Source of the DNA: Sulfitobacter dubius
Lineage (GTDB): Bacteria; Pseudomonadota; Alphaproteobacteria; Rhodobacterales; Rhodobacteraceae
Assembly: GCF_900113435.1 (NCBI RefSeq)
Contig: NZ_FOPG01000001.1
Span: forward strand, 1,459,240-1,523,239
Reading direction: 5' to 3'
Length of the DNA: 64,000 bases
The position numbers were made by a program, and so were the translations under genes. Shown here piece by piece: positions 45,662-54,938 of this stretch. Position 1 is the stretch's first letter. Every line of letters starts with the position of its first letter. Below the pieces are notes generated by a model. That model was not told the origin of the DNA. It saw nothing but the letters and a program-made list of their open reading frames with translations, and did no database searches.

Positions 45662-46701
45662 TGCCGCTGCTTGAAAAGATGGGCCTCAGCGCGCTACACC
45701 GGATTGATCCCGAAGCCGCGCATGGTCTGGCAATCCGCGCCTTGCGGGCAGGTCTGGCCCCGGCCCCCGGTCCGCAAACCTCGCCCCGTCTGCATACGAC
45801 GCTCGCGGGGCTGGACCTGCCGAACCCCGTCGGGCTCGCGGCGGGATTTGACAAGAACGCGACCGCTGTGGCTCCGCTCAGCCGGGCTGGATTTGGTTTT
45901 ATCGAAGTGGGCGCCGCCACGCCCCTGCCCCAACCCGGCAATCCGCGTCCACGCCTGTTTCGCCTGACCGAGGATCGCGCAGCGATCAACCGCTTCGGCT
46001 TTAACAACGACGGGATGGAGGCGATCTGCGCCCGCCTGTCACAGCGCGGCTCTGGCGTTCCGGTGGGGCTAAACCTCGGCGCGAACAAGACCAGCCCCGA
46101 CCGCGCTGCCGACTTCGCCCGGGTGATGACCGCCGCGCGCAATCACGTGGATTTTGCCACGGTGAATGTCTCCTCTCCCAACACCGAGAAGCTGCGCGAT
46201 CTTCAGGGCAAAGCGGCACTCTCGGCCCTGCTCGAAGGGGTGATGGAAGTGCGCGGTGCCACGCCCGTGTTCCTGAAAATCGCCCCCGATCTCAGCGAAT
46301 CCGAGATTGAGGATGTGGCCGAGGTCGCCCAAAATTCAGGCGTCGCTGCCATAATTGCGACCAATACCACACTCGACCGGACGGGTCTTGCCAGCGCCCA
46401 TGCGGCTGAGGCGGGCGGCCTCTCCGGTGCACCGCTGTTTGAACGGTCGACCCGCGTTCTGGCGCGGCTTGCCGGGCTGACTGACATTCCGCTGATCGGT
46501 GTTGGTGGCGTGTCGGACGCCGAAACCGCTTACGCCAAGATCTGCGCGGGTGCTTCGGCGCTGCAACTTTATACGGCGCTGGTGTTCGGTGGCCTTGGGC
46601 TGGTGCGTGAGATCACCAGCGGGTTGGAGACACTTTTGGCCCGCGATGGTTTTGCCACTGTGGCCGACGCGGTGGGCAGCAAGCGCGAGGACTGGCTGTG
46701 A
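45658..46701 (+). CDS. pyrD: Quinone-dependent dihydroorotate dehydrogenase PyrD (class 2)
   Basis: A 347-residue membrane-associated flavoprotein that oxidises dihydroorotate to orotate with quinone in pyrimidine synthesis. The N-terminal helix [19 protein letters not shown] binds the membrane. [35 protein letters not shown] and the catalytic Ser in [15 protein letters not shown] identify class 2. It overlaps DUF952 upstream and the arsC-like gene downstream (GTGA overlap). Confidence 0.97.
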   Translation: MMPLLEKMGLSALHRIDPEAAHGLAIRALRAGLAPAPGPQTSPRLHTTLAGLDLPNPVGLAAGFDKNATAVAPLSRAGFGFIEVGAATPLPQPGNPRPRLFRLTEDRAAINRFGFNNDGMEAICARLSQRGSGVPVGLNLGANKTSPDRAADFARVMTAARNHVDFATVNVSSPNTEKLRDLQGKAALSALLEGVMEVRGATPVFLKIAPDLSESEIEDVAEVAQNSGVAAIIATNTTLDRTGLASAHAAEAGGLSGAPLFERSTRVLARLAGLTDIPLIGVGGVSDAETAYAKICAGASALQLYTALVFGGLGLVREITSGLETLLARDGFATVADAVGSKREDWL

Positions 46702-47039
46702 TTACCCTTTGGCATAATCCGCGCTGCTCAAAGTCCCGCCAAACCTTGGCATTGATCGAAGAGGCTGGCGCTACGGTGAGCCTTCGTCGCTACCTCGAAG
46801 ACGCGCCGACGCGGGAGGAAATCATTGCCGCCCGCGACGCGCTTGGCCTGATGGCGATTGAGATGATGCGGACCGGCGAGAAGGTTTTCAAAGAGCTGAA
46901 CCTCACCAGCGACAGCCCCGAAGACGCACTGATCGACGCTATGGCCGTTCATCCCATCCTGATCGAACGCCCTATCGCCTTTACCCAAAGCCGCGCCGTG
47001 ATTGGCCGCCCACCAGAAGCGGTGAAGGCGCTGCTCTAG
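46698..47039 (+). CDS. ArsC-family (arsenate reductase/YfgD-like) protein
   Basis: A 113-residue thioredoxin-fold protein. [19 protein letters not shown] has the conserved Cys and the Arg-Ser pattern, and the C-terminal [19 protein letters not shown] is typical. Whether it reduces arsenate or has another role (YfgD type) cannot be told; no ars operon is nearby. The start is GTG at 46698, overlapping the pyrD stop. It is convergent with the MATE gene, and the ends overlap by 4 bp. Confidence 0.9.
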   Translation: MITLWHNPRCSKSRQTLALIEEAGATVSLRRYLEDAPTREEIIAARDALGLMAIEMMRTGEKVFKELNLTSDSPEDALIDAMAVHPILIERPIAFTQSRAVIGRPPEAVKALL

Positions 47040-48418
47040 CCCGCCGCGCGCTCCAAGGCCGGATAGCGCAGCCCGAGTGTGATGCCCCGCACCACGAAGG
47101 ACACCAAGAGCGAAATCCACAGCCCGTGATTGCCCATACTTGGCACCAGCAGCAGCGCCACGGCGACATAGAACAGAAACGACACCAGCATCATATTGCG
47201 CATATCGCGCGACTGCGTCGCACCGATGAAAATGCCGTCGAACATATAGGCCGCGCAGCCCAAGATCGGGGCGGCTACCAAATAGGCCAGATAGACCCGC
47301 GCGAGGTCTTGGACCTCCGGCGCTTTGGCCATCAGATCAATGATCGCCCCGCCGAAAGCGGCAAAAACCACGGCAAGCACTAGACTGACAAGAAGCGCCC
47401 AGGCGGAGGTCAGCACTGCCCCGCGCCGCAACACCTCGCGCTGCCCCGCCCCGTAGGCCCGGCCAATGATCGCCTCGGCGGCGAAGGCGAAACCGTCCAG
47501 CCCGTAGGAGGTAATCATCAGGAATTGCAGCAGCACCTGATTGGCCGCCAAGGTCACATCACCTAGACCCGACCCCATGAAGAGGAAGGAGACAAAGATC
47601 GCCTGCAACAGCAGTGAGCGGATCAGGATATCGGTGTTCACCTTCATCATGCGCGACCAGCGTGGCCCGTCAAAGACCTGCGCCCAATCGCGCCACGCCA
47701 CGCCCGCGAAAGCCGCCCGGCAGAACCACAGCCCCAAGGCCGCCCCGCTCCATTCCGCGAGGAAGGTGGCAATCGCCACGCCCTCGACACCCCAGCCAAG
47801 GCCCAGCACGAACCACAGATCCAGCAGAATGTTCAGCCCGTTCATCCAGACCTGCAGCACCAGCACAGCGCGGCTGCGTTCCTGCGCAATGAGCCAACCA
47901 GTGATTGCATAGATCGAGATGGCGGCGGGGGCGGACCAGATGCGGATCGCCATGTACTGCCGCGCCAACCCTTCAACTTCGGCAGAGGCAGGGGCGACCT
48001 GAAAGGAAGCCCAGAAGAGCGGCCATTGCAGTGCCATCAAAGCCAGCCCCGCGCCCGCACCGATCAGCAGACCGCGCGTGAGGAGCGCTGCGACCTCGCC
48101 CTCTTCGCCATTGCCCGCCGCCTGCGCGGTCAGCCCAACGGTGCCCATCCGCAGAAAGCCAAAAATCCAGTAGAGCGCCGAGAGGATGATCGCACCCAGC
48201 CCAACAGCGCCGATTGGTGCCGCTGCCCCTAACTGCCCCACAACGCCGGTATCAACCGCGCCGAGGATGGGCACGGTGGCGTTGGAAATCACGATGGGCA
48301 GGGCAATCTTCAGCACCCGGCGGTGTGTCACCACATCACGTGCGGCCAACGTGCCGCGCTTTACCGCGCGCACCTCTGCCTCGGTCAGCGGCTCTGTCTC
48401 TGCGCCCGCTTCAGCCAC
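47036..48418 (-). CDS. MATE-family multidrug efflux transporter
   Basis: A 460-residue membrane protein with twelve predicted helices of the DinF-type MATE family. LKIALPIVISNATVPILGAVDT is the first helix, ALYWIFGFLRMGTVGLTAQA follows, and the second half starts near residue 245. It exports drugs or metabolites in exchange for Na+ or H+. The start overlaps the end of the thioesterase gene upstream (8 bp), so they are co-transcribed. Confidence 0.9.
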   Translation of the reverse strand: MAEAGAETEPLTEAEVRAVKRGTLAARDVVTHRRVLKIALPIVISNATVPILGAVDTGVVGQLGAAAPIGAVGLGAIILSALYWIFGFLRMGTVGLTAQAAGNGEEGEVAALLTRGLLIGAGAGLALMALQWPLFWASFQVAPASAEVEGLARQYMAIRIWSAPAAISIYAITGWLIAQERSRAVLVLQVWMNGLNILLDLWFVLGLGWGVEGVAIATFLAEWSGAALGLWFCRAAFAGVAWRDWAQVFDGPRWSRMMKVNTDILIRSLLLQAIFVSFLFMGSGLGDVTLAANQVLLQFLMITSYGLDGFAFAAEAIIGRAYGAGQREVLRRGAVLTSAWALLVSLVLAVVFAAFGGAIIDLMAKAPEVQDLARVYLAYLVAAPILGCAAYMFDGIFIGATQSRDMRNMMLVSFLFYVAVALLLVPSMGNHGLWISLLVSFVVRGITLGLRYPALERAAG

Positions 48419-48923
48419 GCCGTTGCGGCATCAGGAAATGGCCCGTGGCCTGCGCGAAGATACGGGCACGGTTGTCCTGCCACGCCTCGACATGAACGCT
48501 GGCATAGCGCCGCCCCGACCGGTTGATCCGCGCCCGCGCATAGGCATCACGCGGCAGGCCCGAGCGCAGGTAATCAACGGTAAAATCAATCGTCTTGGGC
48601 AGCCGCGGCAAATGGTCGGCATCCAGATTGTCCAGATCAAGCGCGCCGCTTTCCATATCCTCCCAGATCAGCCCCCAGCTTAGGGTGATGATCGCGGTCA
48701 CCTCCAAGAAGGCCGCCGTTGCCCCGCCATGCAGCGCAGGCAGGATCGGGTTGCCGATCAACTGTTCGGAAAAGGGCATGATCCCTGTCAGCTCATCCCC
48801 ACGACGCTCAAACTCGATGCCCAGAAAGCGGATATAGGGCACGCCTTCGACCATGGCGCGCAGCACCCCGTCACGGCGTTGTTTGACGACCTGAACCGGC
48901 TCTGGCTTGCGATGTTTGGTCAT
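48411..48923 (-). CDS. PaaI-type thioesterase (hotdog fold), larger copy
   Basis: A 170-residue hotdog protein. GIMPFSEQLIGNPILPALHG with the turn GGATAAFLEVTAIITL is the PaaI-type core. It is preceded by a basic N-terminal extension (KHRKPEPVQVVKQRRDGV). It overlaps the smaller paralogue by 4 bp and the MATE gene by 8 bp. Substrate unknown; acyl-CoA is likely. Confidence 0.85.
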   Translation of the reverse strand: MTKHRKPEPVQVVKQRRDGVLRAMVEGVPYIRFLGIEFERRGDELTGIMPFSEQLIGNPILPALHGGATAAFLEVTAIITLSWGLIWEDMESGALDLDNLDADHLPRLPKTIDFTVDYLRSGLPRDAYARARINRSGRRYASVHVEAWQDNRARIFAQATGHFLMPQRRG

Positions 48924-49342
48924 TTGTGGCCCTCCACGGTGAAGGTTCCGGTGGCAGTGGCGACAAGGTTCTCGGCGTCCTCATCTGTCGCCGTGGCGCG
49001 GACAAAGGCGACCGAGCGGGTCACGTGATAACAGGTCGCGCGGGTGGTGATCGTTTGGCCCGGCGTGGCCGCGCGCAGATATTCGATCCGCAGGTCCATG
49101 GTGGCGGTGGCCGATGGGTTGCTCGGGTGGCTCATCACCGCCGCCCCACAGCAAGTGTCCATAAGGGCGGAGACCGCCCCGCCGCTGATCACCCCGGTTT
49201 TTGGGTCGCCCACCAACTTGTCATCATAGGGCATTGTAATCTCGGCAGAGCCGTCGCCCAGCTCCTGTAACTCCATCCCGAGCGCCATGGAATGGGGCAG
49301 CGCCTGAATGAACTGTCGCGCCATTTTCAACTTGTCTGACAT
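48920..49342 (-). CDS. PaaI-type thioesterase (hotdog fold), smaller copy
   Basis: A 140-residue hotdog protein. GVISGGAVSALMDTCCGAAV (near 50-69) is the PaaI helix, with the Asp and Gly residues of the active site. ATG 49342 fits the conserved start MSDKLKMARQF; the longer frame overlaps the divergent MerR gene. It starts a three-gene minus-strand operon and lies opposite a MerR-type regulator, which may control acyl-CoA turnover. Confidence 0.87.
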   Translation of the reverse strand: MSDKLKMARQFIQALPHSMALGMELQELGDGSAEITMPYDDKLVGDPKTGVISGGAVSALMDTCCGAAVMSHPSNPSATATMDLRIEYLRAATPGQTITTRATCYHVTRSVAFVRATATDEDAENLVATATGTFTVEGHK

Positions 49343-49460
49343 GCAGCTCACCCCTTTGCGTCTGGTTTCGACCTTTATCATGGGGGGATGGCGAAAGGGC
49401 AAGACCACCTGTTGCGCATCCCCGCGCGTGACCATAGTTTGCCTGAAGGGAGTAGATGCT

Positions 49461-49841
49461 TTGGACGATGAACGCCTGACATTCAAAGAGATGTGCGCGG
49501 CATTTGACGTGACGCCACGCACGTTGCGCTATTACGAATATATCGAATTGCTGCAACCGCACCGCGAGGGGCGCTCTCGGTTCTATGGCCCGCGCGAACG
49601 CGCCCGGATGAAGCTAATCCTGCGGGGCCGCAAGTTCGGCTTCGCGCTGGAGGACATTCGTCAGTGGCTTTTGATCTACGAGAAAGAGGGCACCGAGGCG
49701 CAGATGCGGGCTTGGGTCACCATGGCTGACGGGCAGTTGGAAGAGTTGGCCGAGCAGCGCCAACAACTCGACGAGGCGATGACCGAATTACAAAAGCTAC
49801 GCGATGACACCGCTGCTGCAATCGAACCGGGCAAAGGTTAA
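49461..49841 (+). CDS. MerR-family regulator (LiuR-like), first copy
   Basis: A 126-residue regulator. The HTH LTFKEMCAAFDVTPRTLRYY and the wing GRSRFYGPRERARMKLILR are clear, then a coiled coil (about 85-118). There are no Cys-rich metal sites, so it is of the LiuR/fatty-acid type. The start is TTG at 49461 with GAAGGGA nine bases upstream. It is divergent from the thioesterase operon. It is very similar in layout to the MerR gene at 51147. Confidence 0.85.
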   Translation: MDDERLTFKEMCAAFDVTPRTLRYYEYIELLQPHREGRSRFYGPRERARMKLILRGRKFGFALEDIRQWLLIYEKEGTEAQMRAWVTMADGQLEELAEQRQQLDEAMTELQKLRDDTAAAIEPGKG

Positions 49842-49862
49842 CCCCCGCCCCCGTTCGACGGA

Positions 49863-50093
49863 TCAGTGGCTGCCGCGCCGCGATAGCTCTGCGATGATCA
49901 TTTGCAGATCAGCAGCGATGCGGATAAGGTCTGACACCGTATCAGGGTTCGCCTCCCCGGCCAGATCAAATGCGCTATTCTCAATAGCTTCTGACGCAGC
50001 TTTCAGGTCGGTGACAACACGCGCACGCGTTTTCGCATCAGAACCGTTCTTGGCCCCGTTGCCTGAGCCTTTATTATTTTGATTTTCTGACAT
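49863..50093 (-). CDS. Small acidic/hydrophilic protein of unknown function
   Basis: A 76-residue protein beginning MSENQNNKGSGNGAKNGSDA. A disordered Asn/Gly-rich start is followed by an amphipathic helical part (RVVTDLKAASEAIENSAFDL...IRIAADLQMIIAELSRRG). No known domain. AAGG precedes the ATG at normal spacing. It lies between two regulators and is convergent with the first MerR gene. Confidence 0.55.
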   Translation of the reverse strand: MSENQNNKGSGNGAKNGSDAKTRARVVTDLKAASEAIENSAFDLAGEANPDTVSDLIRIAADLQMIIAELSRRGSH

Positions 50094-50193
50094 GCCTCTT
50101 ACCTTTTTAGGTCAAGCGCCCGCACTTAAAGGCTGCCCCCATCGGGGTCACGTCACGCAGTCACGCCACAATGCGGCATGTTATGCCCTTACT

Positions 50194-50955
50194 TCAGGGT
50201 GCCGCGTCTTTCGGGCGCCGCAGCAACCCCGCCCCCAAGCCTCGAATGGCGGCGGTGGTGCGGTCATTCACATCAAGTTTGGAGAAAATTCGCCGCACAA
50301 TCGTGTCGACGGTATGAGGTGAAATCCCAAGTATCTCGGCAATGACACCGTTGCTTTTGCCGGTGGCGATCCATTCCAATACCTCAACCTCGCGCGGGGA
50401 GAGCCCAAAATTACGGGGCGATTGGCTTTCCGCCAATACGCAATAGCGCAGATGTGCGATCTGGGCGGCGCAAAGCAGCTTATACAGCGCACTCGGCGAT
50501 AGTCGCGCCTGTTTAGCGGCAAACCCCAAGCCCACCACGGCAGAATCCCCACCCGGACCGTGGACCTTCAGTGAAATGCCGCCATTTGGATGGCGCCGCA
50601 GAAGCCCTTCCATATAGAGCGTCTCGCTGCGAGTCAGACGCGCCTCTCTGACAACGTCATACCAATAGACCGGCAGCACCTGTTTTCGGACCATGGCTCC
50701 CAGCGGGCTATCGCGCAGTCTCTCAATATCCAGAAACTGAGAATGCCATTGAGGTTCTTCCGCACCTGTGGGCGCAAAGCGGTAAAGGATCGCGGGCGCG
50801 CCTGCGCTATCACCATGATAACTTACCAAATCGATCCCATGCAGTTGGTAGTAGGCCAGTCCGCAGGCCAGTAGGGTCGCGGCGGTCTTTGCTTCGTGGC
50901 AGCCGTGAACCAGTTCATCCAGCGTTTTGGGGTTGTGCTGACTGAGGTCTATCAT
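50194..50955 (-). CDS. LuxR-family regulator with autoinducer-binding-like domain (solo)
   Basis: A 253-residue regulator (ATG 50955; frame open to 51162). Residues 1-165 resemble the LuxR ligand-binding fold (SPLGAMVRKQVLPVYWYDVV and GGISLKVHGPGGDSAVVGL). The C-terminal HTH (LSPREVEVLEWIATGKSNGV, IAEILGISPHTVDTIVRRIF) is of the LuxR type. No LuxI synthase is nearby. The start is uncertain because the ribosome site GGGAG lies too close to the ATG. Confidence 0.8.
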   Translation of the reverse strand: MIDLSQHNPKTLDELVHGCHEAKTAATLLACGLAYYQLHGIDLVSYHGDSAGAPAILYRFAPTGAEEPQWHSQFLDIERLRDSPLGAMVRKQVLPVYWYDVVREARLTRSETLYMEGLLRRHPNGGISLKVHGPGGDSAVVGLGFAAKQARLSPSALYKLLCAAQIAHLRYCVLAESQSPRNFGLSPREVEVLEWIATGKSNGVIAEILGISPHTVDTIVRRIFSKLDVNDRTTAAIRGLGAGLLRRPKDAAP

Positions 50956-51064
50956 CTCCCGTCCACTCCCATGTCCAAGCGCCGTGGTGCGGATAACACT
51001 GCCCCCGCCGCCTTTGTCAAACCCACTTGTAAATGCTTCGCCCGTAAAGTGACGCAACGTACCG

Positions 51065-51080
51065 CTTACGTCAACGTCAG
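51065..51080. promoter_or_regulatory. Candidate MerR (LiuR-like) operator
   Basis: CTTACGTCAACGTCAG is an imperfect palindrome with one mismatch (CTTACGT / ACGTCAG, spacer CA). A second ACGCAACGT half-site pattern lies just upstream (51049-51062). It is between the LuxR and second MerR genes and resembles the ACGT-rich sites reported for LiuR regulators. Which regulator binds is unproven. Confidence 0.5.
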
Positions 51081-51146
51081 CTTCCATTGTATCAAAAGTG
51101 CCAGTCCCCACCTGAAGTCCAGAAATGACCATCGGAGAGTGATGAG

Positions 51147-51548
51147 ATGACCGCCGACACACTGACCATCCGCCAGATGTGCGACGCCTATGAGGTGACC
51201 CCCCGCACCCTGCGGTTCTATGAAGCGAAAGAGCTGCTCTTCCCGCTGCGGGAAGGTCAGAAACGTCTGTTCACCAAAAGCGATCGCGCCCGGCTTAAGC
51301 TAATCCTGCGCGGCAAACGCTTTGGGTTCAGTCTCGAAGAAATCCGCCAGTTGCTTGATCTGTACCACATGGGCGACCAACAGCAGACTCAAATCGCCGC
51401 CGCCTATGACGTGGCCCGCGCCCGGCTGGCCGATCTGGAATCGCGCCGTGAAGAGCTGAACGAAGCAATCGAAGACCTTAAAGATCAGTTGAAATGGGGG
51501 GAAAAGATGATCGCCTCCATGAACCAACCGCGCCGCGCCGCTGAATAA
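51147..51548 (+). CDS. MerR-family regulator (LiuR-like), second copy
   Basis: A 133-residue regulator with the HTH LTIRQMCDAYEVTPRTLRFY and wing GQKRLFTKSDRARLKLILRG. A coiled coil runs from about 78 to 118. It differs from the first copy in the wing and C-terminus but shares the RARLKLILRGKRFGFSLEEI core. GGAGAG lies seven bases before ATG 51147. It leads the acyl-CoA degradation operon, suggesting it is its regulator, with a candidate operator 70 bp upstream. Confidence 0.9.
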   Translation: MTADTLTIRQMCDAYEVTPRTLRFYEAKELLFPLREGQKRLFTKSDRARLKLILRGKRFGFSLEEIRQLLDLYHMGDQQQTQIAAAYDVARARLADLESRREELNEAIEDLKDQLKWGEKMIASMNQPRRAAE

Positions 51549-51586
51549 ATTCCGACATCCATAAAAAGACCATCCGGAGAGCCTAG

Positions 51587-53368
51587 ATGCCCAGCTATAC
51601 AGCCCCCACCAAAGACCTGCAATTCGTCCTGCATGACGTGCTGAAAGTCACCGAAAGCAAGACCCCCGGTTATGACGAGCTGGAGCCTGATTTCACCGCC
51701 GCCATCCTTGACGAAGCAGGCAAGCTAACCTCCGAGGTGCTGGCACCGCTGAACGCCGTGGGCGACAAAGAAGGCTGCCGTTTGGAGAATGGCGTGGTCT
51801 ATACGCCCAAAGGGTTCAAGGAAGCCTTTGAAAAGGTGAAAGAAGGCGGCTGGACGGGCCTCGACATGCCCGAAGCGTACGGCGGGCAGAACATGCCCTA
51901 TGTCCTCGGCACCGCCGTGGGCGAAATGTTCTCGGCGGCGAACCAAGCCTTCACCATGTACCAAGGTCTGACGCATGGCGCGGCCTCGGCGATCCTTGCC
52001 CATGGCACTGACGCGCAGAAGGACACCTACCTACCCAAGATGGTCTCCTGCGAATGGACCGGCACCATGAACCTGACCGAGCCGCATTGCGGCACCGATC
52101 TGGGCCTGATGCGCACCAAAGCGGCCCCACAAGACGACGGCAGCTACAAAATCTCCGGCCAGAAAATTTTCATCTCCTCCGGTGAACATGACATGGCAGA
52201 CAACATCATCCATCTGGTGCTGGCCAAGATCGAAGGCGGCCCCGAAGGCATCAAAGGCGTGTCGCTCTTCATCGTGCCCAAGTTCATGGTGAACGAAGAC
52301 GGTTCCTTGGGTGAGCGCAACGGCGTCTCCGTCGGCTCCATCGAAGAAAAGATGGGCATCCACGGCAACTCCACCTGCGTGATGAACTACGACGGCGCGA
52401 CCGGCTATCTTTTGGGCACTGAGCACAAGGGCATGCGCGCCATGTTCACCATGATGAACGAAGCCCGCGTCGGCGTCGGCATGCAGGGTTTGGCGCAGGC
52501 CGAAGTCGCCTACCAAAATGCCGTGATCTACGCCAACGACCGCCTGCAGGGCCGGGCCGTGACCGGTGCCGTGGCGCCCGAAAAAGCGGCTGACCCGCTG
52601 ATCGTCCACCCCGACATCCGCCGCTCGCTGATGGATCAAAAAAGCTTCGTCGAAGCCGCCCGCGCCTTTATCCTTTGGGGTGCGACGATGATCGACGCCG
52701 CCCACCGCGCCGAGGATAAAGACGCCGACGGCCTCGTCTCGCTGCTGACCCCCGTGATCAAAGGCTTCCTGACCGATCAAGGCTACGACATGACCGTGAA
52801 GGCCCAGCAGGTCTATGGTGGCCACGGCTATATCGAAGAATGGGGCATGTCACAATTCACCCGTGACGCCCGGATCGCCCAGATCTACGAAGGCGCCAAC
52901 GGCGTTCAGGCGCTCGACCTCGTGGGCCGCAAACTGGCGCAGGACGGCGGCAAGCATGTGATGGCGTTCTTCGATCTGGTCAAAGGCTTCATCAAGGACA
53001 ACGCGGGCCAAGATGCCGAGTTCGACGCGGCCTTCCTCGACCCGCTAAAGGCGGCCAGCAAAGACCTGCAATCTGCGGGCATGTACTTCATGCAGAACGG
53101 CATGAAGAACCCCAACCACGCGCTCGCAGGCTCCAACGACTTCATGCACATGTTCGGCCATGTCTGCCTTGGCCTGATGTGGGCCAAGATGGGTCTGGCT
53201 GCGAAAGAGGCGTTGAAGAACGGCAGCGGCGACGCCACGTTCTATGAGACGAAGCTGGCCACTGGGCGCTACTATATGGCACGGCAGCTGCCCGCCACGG
53301 CGCTGCACCTGACCCGCATCCAATCGGGCGCGGATACTGTCATGGCGCTGGAGGCCGCAAACTTCTAA
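51587..53368 (+). CDS. Acyl-CoA dehydrogenase with C-terminal extension (FadE/DmdC-like)
   Basis: A 593-residue flavoprotein. The standard fold ([20 protein letters not shown] and [20 protein letters not shown]) is followed by a C-terminal acyl-CoA dehydrogenase-like domain (about 470-593). The catalytic Glu is in [18 protein letters not shown]. This size and extension are shared by DmdC (methylthiopropionyl-CoA) and long-chain FadE-type enzymes, and I cannot separate them. ATG 51587 has CGGAG upstream. It leads the plus-strand operon with the MerR gene. Confidence 0.9.
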   Translation: MPSYTAPTKDLQFVLHDVLKVTESKTPGYDELEPDFTAAILDEAGKLTSEVLAPLNAVGDKEGCRLENGVVYTPKGFKEAFEKVKEGGWTGLDMPEAYGGQNMPYVLGTAVGEMFSAANQAFTMYQGLTHGAASAILAHGTDAQKDTYLPKMVSCEWTGTMNLTEPHCGTDLGLMRTKAAPQDDGSYKISGQKIFISSGEHDMADNIIHLVLAKIEGGPEGIKGVSLFIVPKFMVNEDGSLGERNGVSVGSIEEKMGIHGNSTCVMNYDGATGYLLGTEHKGMRAMFTMMNEARVGVGMQGLAQAEVAYQNAVIYANDRLQGRAVTGAVAPEKAADPLIVHPDIRRSLMDQKSFVEAARAFILWGATMIDAAHRAEDKDADGLVSLLTPVIKGFLTDQGYDMTVKAQQVYGGHGYIEEWGMSQFTRDARIAQIYEGANGVQALDLVGRKLAQDGGKHVMAFFDLVKGFIKDNAGQDAEFDAAFLDPLKAASKDLQSAGMYFMQNGMKNPNHALAGSNDFMHMFGHVCLGLMWAKMGLAAKEALKNGSGDATFYETKLATGRYYMARQLPATALHLTRIQSGADTVMALEAANF

Positions 53369-53418
53369 AACGGGTGGTGGGGGCCTGTCCCCCACCCTGC
53401 CCAACACCCGGAGAGACC

Positions 53419-53631
53419 ATGCCCAAACGCTTCCGCCTGACCCGCCGCTTCCCCGTCGCCATGACCGAAGAGGGCTACCGCAGGCTCAAGAAGTTCAGCA
53501 CGGATGCAGGTCTCGATGAAGGGGAAGCACTGTCGTTCCTGTTCGAGAATTTCAACTCGGTCATGAACGAGGAAAACCTGACCGCGCGGCTGCGCCTGTT
53601 CAACGCCGAACTGGAAAGCCGCAAACGCTGA
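53419..53631 (+). CDS. Small conserved-looking protein in the acyl-CoA operon
   Basis: A 70-residue basic protein ([20 protein letters not shown]...). [20 protein letters not shown] and the C-terminal [17 protein letters not shown] suggest two helices. It resembles a ribbon-helix-helix-sized protein, but I cannot assign it. GGAGA precedes ATG 53419. It lies between the two acyl-CoA dehydrogenase genes, 17 bp before the second, and so is co-transcribed. Confidence 0.65.
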   Translation: MPKRFRLTRRFPVAMTEEGYRRLKKFSTDAGLDEGEALSFLFENFNSVMNEENLTARLRLFNAELESRKR

Positions 53632-53648
53632 ACCCTGGGGAGGGGCGG

Positions 53649-54800
53649 ATGACGCAAGGCAAGACATCCAGTTGGATGACCGACGAACACCAGATGATCG
53701 CCGATATGACGGCGCAGTTCATCAACGCCGAATGGGCGCCCAAGTTCGAGAAATGGCGCAAGCAAGGCCAGATGGACCGCGAGACTTGGGCACAGGCGGG
53801 TGAACTCGGCCTGCTCTGCCCCTCGGTGCCCGAAGAATATGGTGGTGCCGGCGGTGATTTCGGCCACGAGGCCGCGATCCTGATCGAAGGCTCCCGCGCC
53901 AACCTCGCCTCTTGGGGCCACGGCATCCACTCGGGCATCGTGGCGCATTACATCCTCGCCTATGGCACCGAAGACCAGAAGAAACGCTGGCTGCCTAAAA
54001 TGGTCTCGGGCGAGCTGGTCGGCGCGCTGGCGATGACCGAACCCTCCACCGGATCGGACGTGCAGCGCATCAAAACCAAGGCGATCCGCGACGGCAACGC
54101 CTATAAGCTGTCGGGCCAAAAGACCTTCATCACCAACGGCCAGCACGCCAATCTGATTATCGTCGCGGCCAAGACCGACCCCAAGGAAGGCTCCAAAGGC
54201 GTCTCGCTCGTTGTCGTCGAAACCGACGGCGCGCAGGGTTTCCAGCGCGGCCGCAACCTTGACAAGATCGGCCTTCACGCCGCCGACACCTCGGAACTGT
54301 TCTTCGACAATGTCGAAATTCCACCAGAAAACATCCTCGGCCAAGACGAAGGCCAAGGCTTCTACCAGATGATGCAACAACTCCCGCAAGAGCGCCTGAT
54401 CATCGGCTGCGGTGCGGTCGGCGCCATGGAAGGTGCAGTAGCGCGCACGATTCAATACTGCAAAGAACGCGAAGCCTTCGGCGGTCCGCTGACCCAGTTT
54501 CAGAATACCCGCTTTCAACTGGCCGAAGTGAAAACCAAGACTGCCGTATCGCGTGCTTTCCTCGACGAATGCATCACCGAACACCTGCGCGGGGAACTCA
54601 GCGTCGATAAGGCCGCAATGCAAAAATACTGGCTGACCGACACTCAAGGCGAAGTGCTTGATGCCTGCTTGCAACTGCACGGTGGCTACGGCTTCATGCA
54701 GGAATATGCGGTCGGCGAAATGTGGGCCGACGCGCGGGTGCAGCGGATCTACGGCGGCACCAACGAGATCATGAAGGAACTGATCGCGCGCAATCTCTGA
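53649..54800 (+). CDS. Acyl-CoA dehydrogenase
   Basis: A 383-residue acyl-CoA dehydrogenase. [20 protein letters not shown] and [17 protein letters not shown] bind FAD and substrate. The C-terminal catalytic segment reads [16 protein letters not shown], with Gly where medium-chain enzymes have Glu, so the base would be elsewhere as in isovaleryl/long-chain types. The specific substrate is unknown. GGGGAGG precedes the start. It ends 30 bp before an inverted motif pair. Confidence 0.93.
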   Translation: MTQGKTSSWMTDEHQMIADMTAQFINAEWAPKFEKWRKQGQMDRETWAQAGELGLLCPSVPEEYGGAGGDFGHEAAILIEGSRANLASWGHGIHSGIVAHYILAYGTEDQKKRWLPKMVSGELVGALAMTEPSTGSDVQRIKTKAIRDGNAYKLSGQKTFITNGQHANLIIVAAKTDPKEGSKGVSLVVVETDGAQGFQRGRNLDKIGLHAADTSELFFDNVEIPPENILGQDEGQGFYQMMQQLPQERLIIGCGAVGAMEGAVARTIQYCKEREAFGGPLTQFQNTRFQLAEVKTKTAVSRAFLDECITEHLRGELSVDKAAMQKYWLTDTQGEVLDACLQLHGGYGFMQEYAVGEMWADARVQRIYGGTNEIMKELIARNL

Positions 54801-54830
54801 CCGCGCGCCCAGCCCCGGCCGCCGCGCAGA

Positions 54831-54893
54831 GGTATTTGAGAAAGGATGAAGATAAGGGCGCAAGACCCCCTCTTCATCCTTTTACCAAATACC
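54831..54893. repeat. Inverted motif pair GGTATTTG...GGATGAAGA
   Basis: Positions 54831-54853 and 54871-54893 form an inverted pair. The outer 8 bp (GGTATTTG/CAAATACC) and inner 10 bp (AGGATGAAGA/TCTTCATCCT) match exactly. The inner pair closes on a 17-base loop. The same motif pair flanks 72-243. It is placed between the second acyl-CoA dehydrogenase and the GST gene. Confidence 0.75.
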
Positions 54894-54938
54894 GTCCGAC
54901 CGTGCCGCGAACGACGACAGATTGAGGAGGAATGATAC

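Noticed and set aside
46698..47039. Arsenic resistance locus
   Set aside because: Only an ArsC-like gene is present. It is coupled to pyrD, and no arsB, arsR or arsH is nearby.
53419..53631. Assignment as a toxin-antitoxin or RHH antitoxin
   Set aside because: The size would fit, but no toxin partner is adjacent and the gene is inside a metabolic operon.
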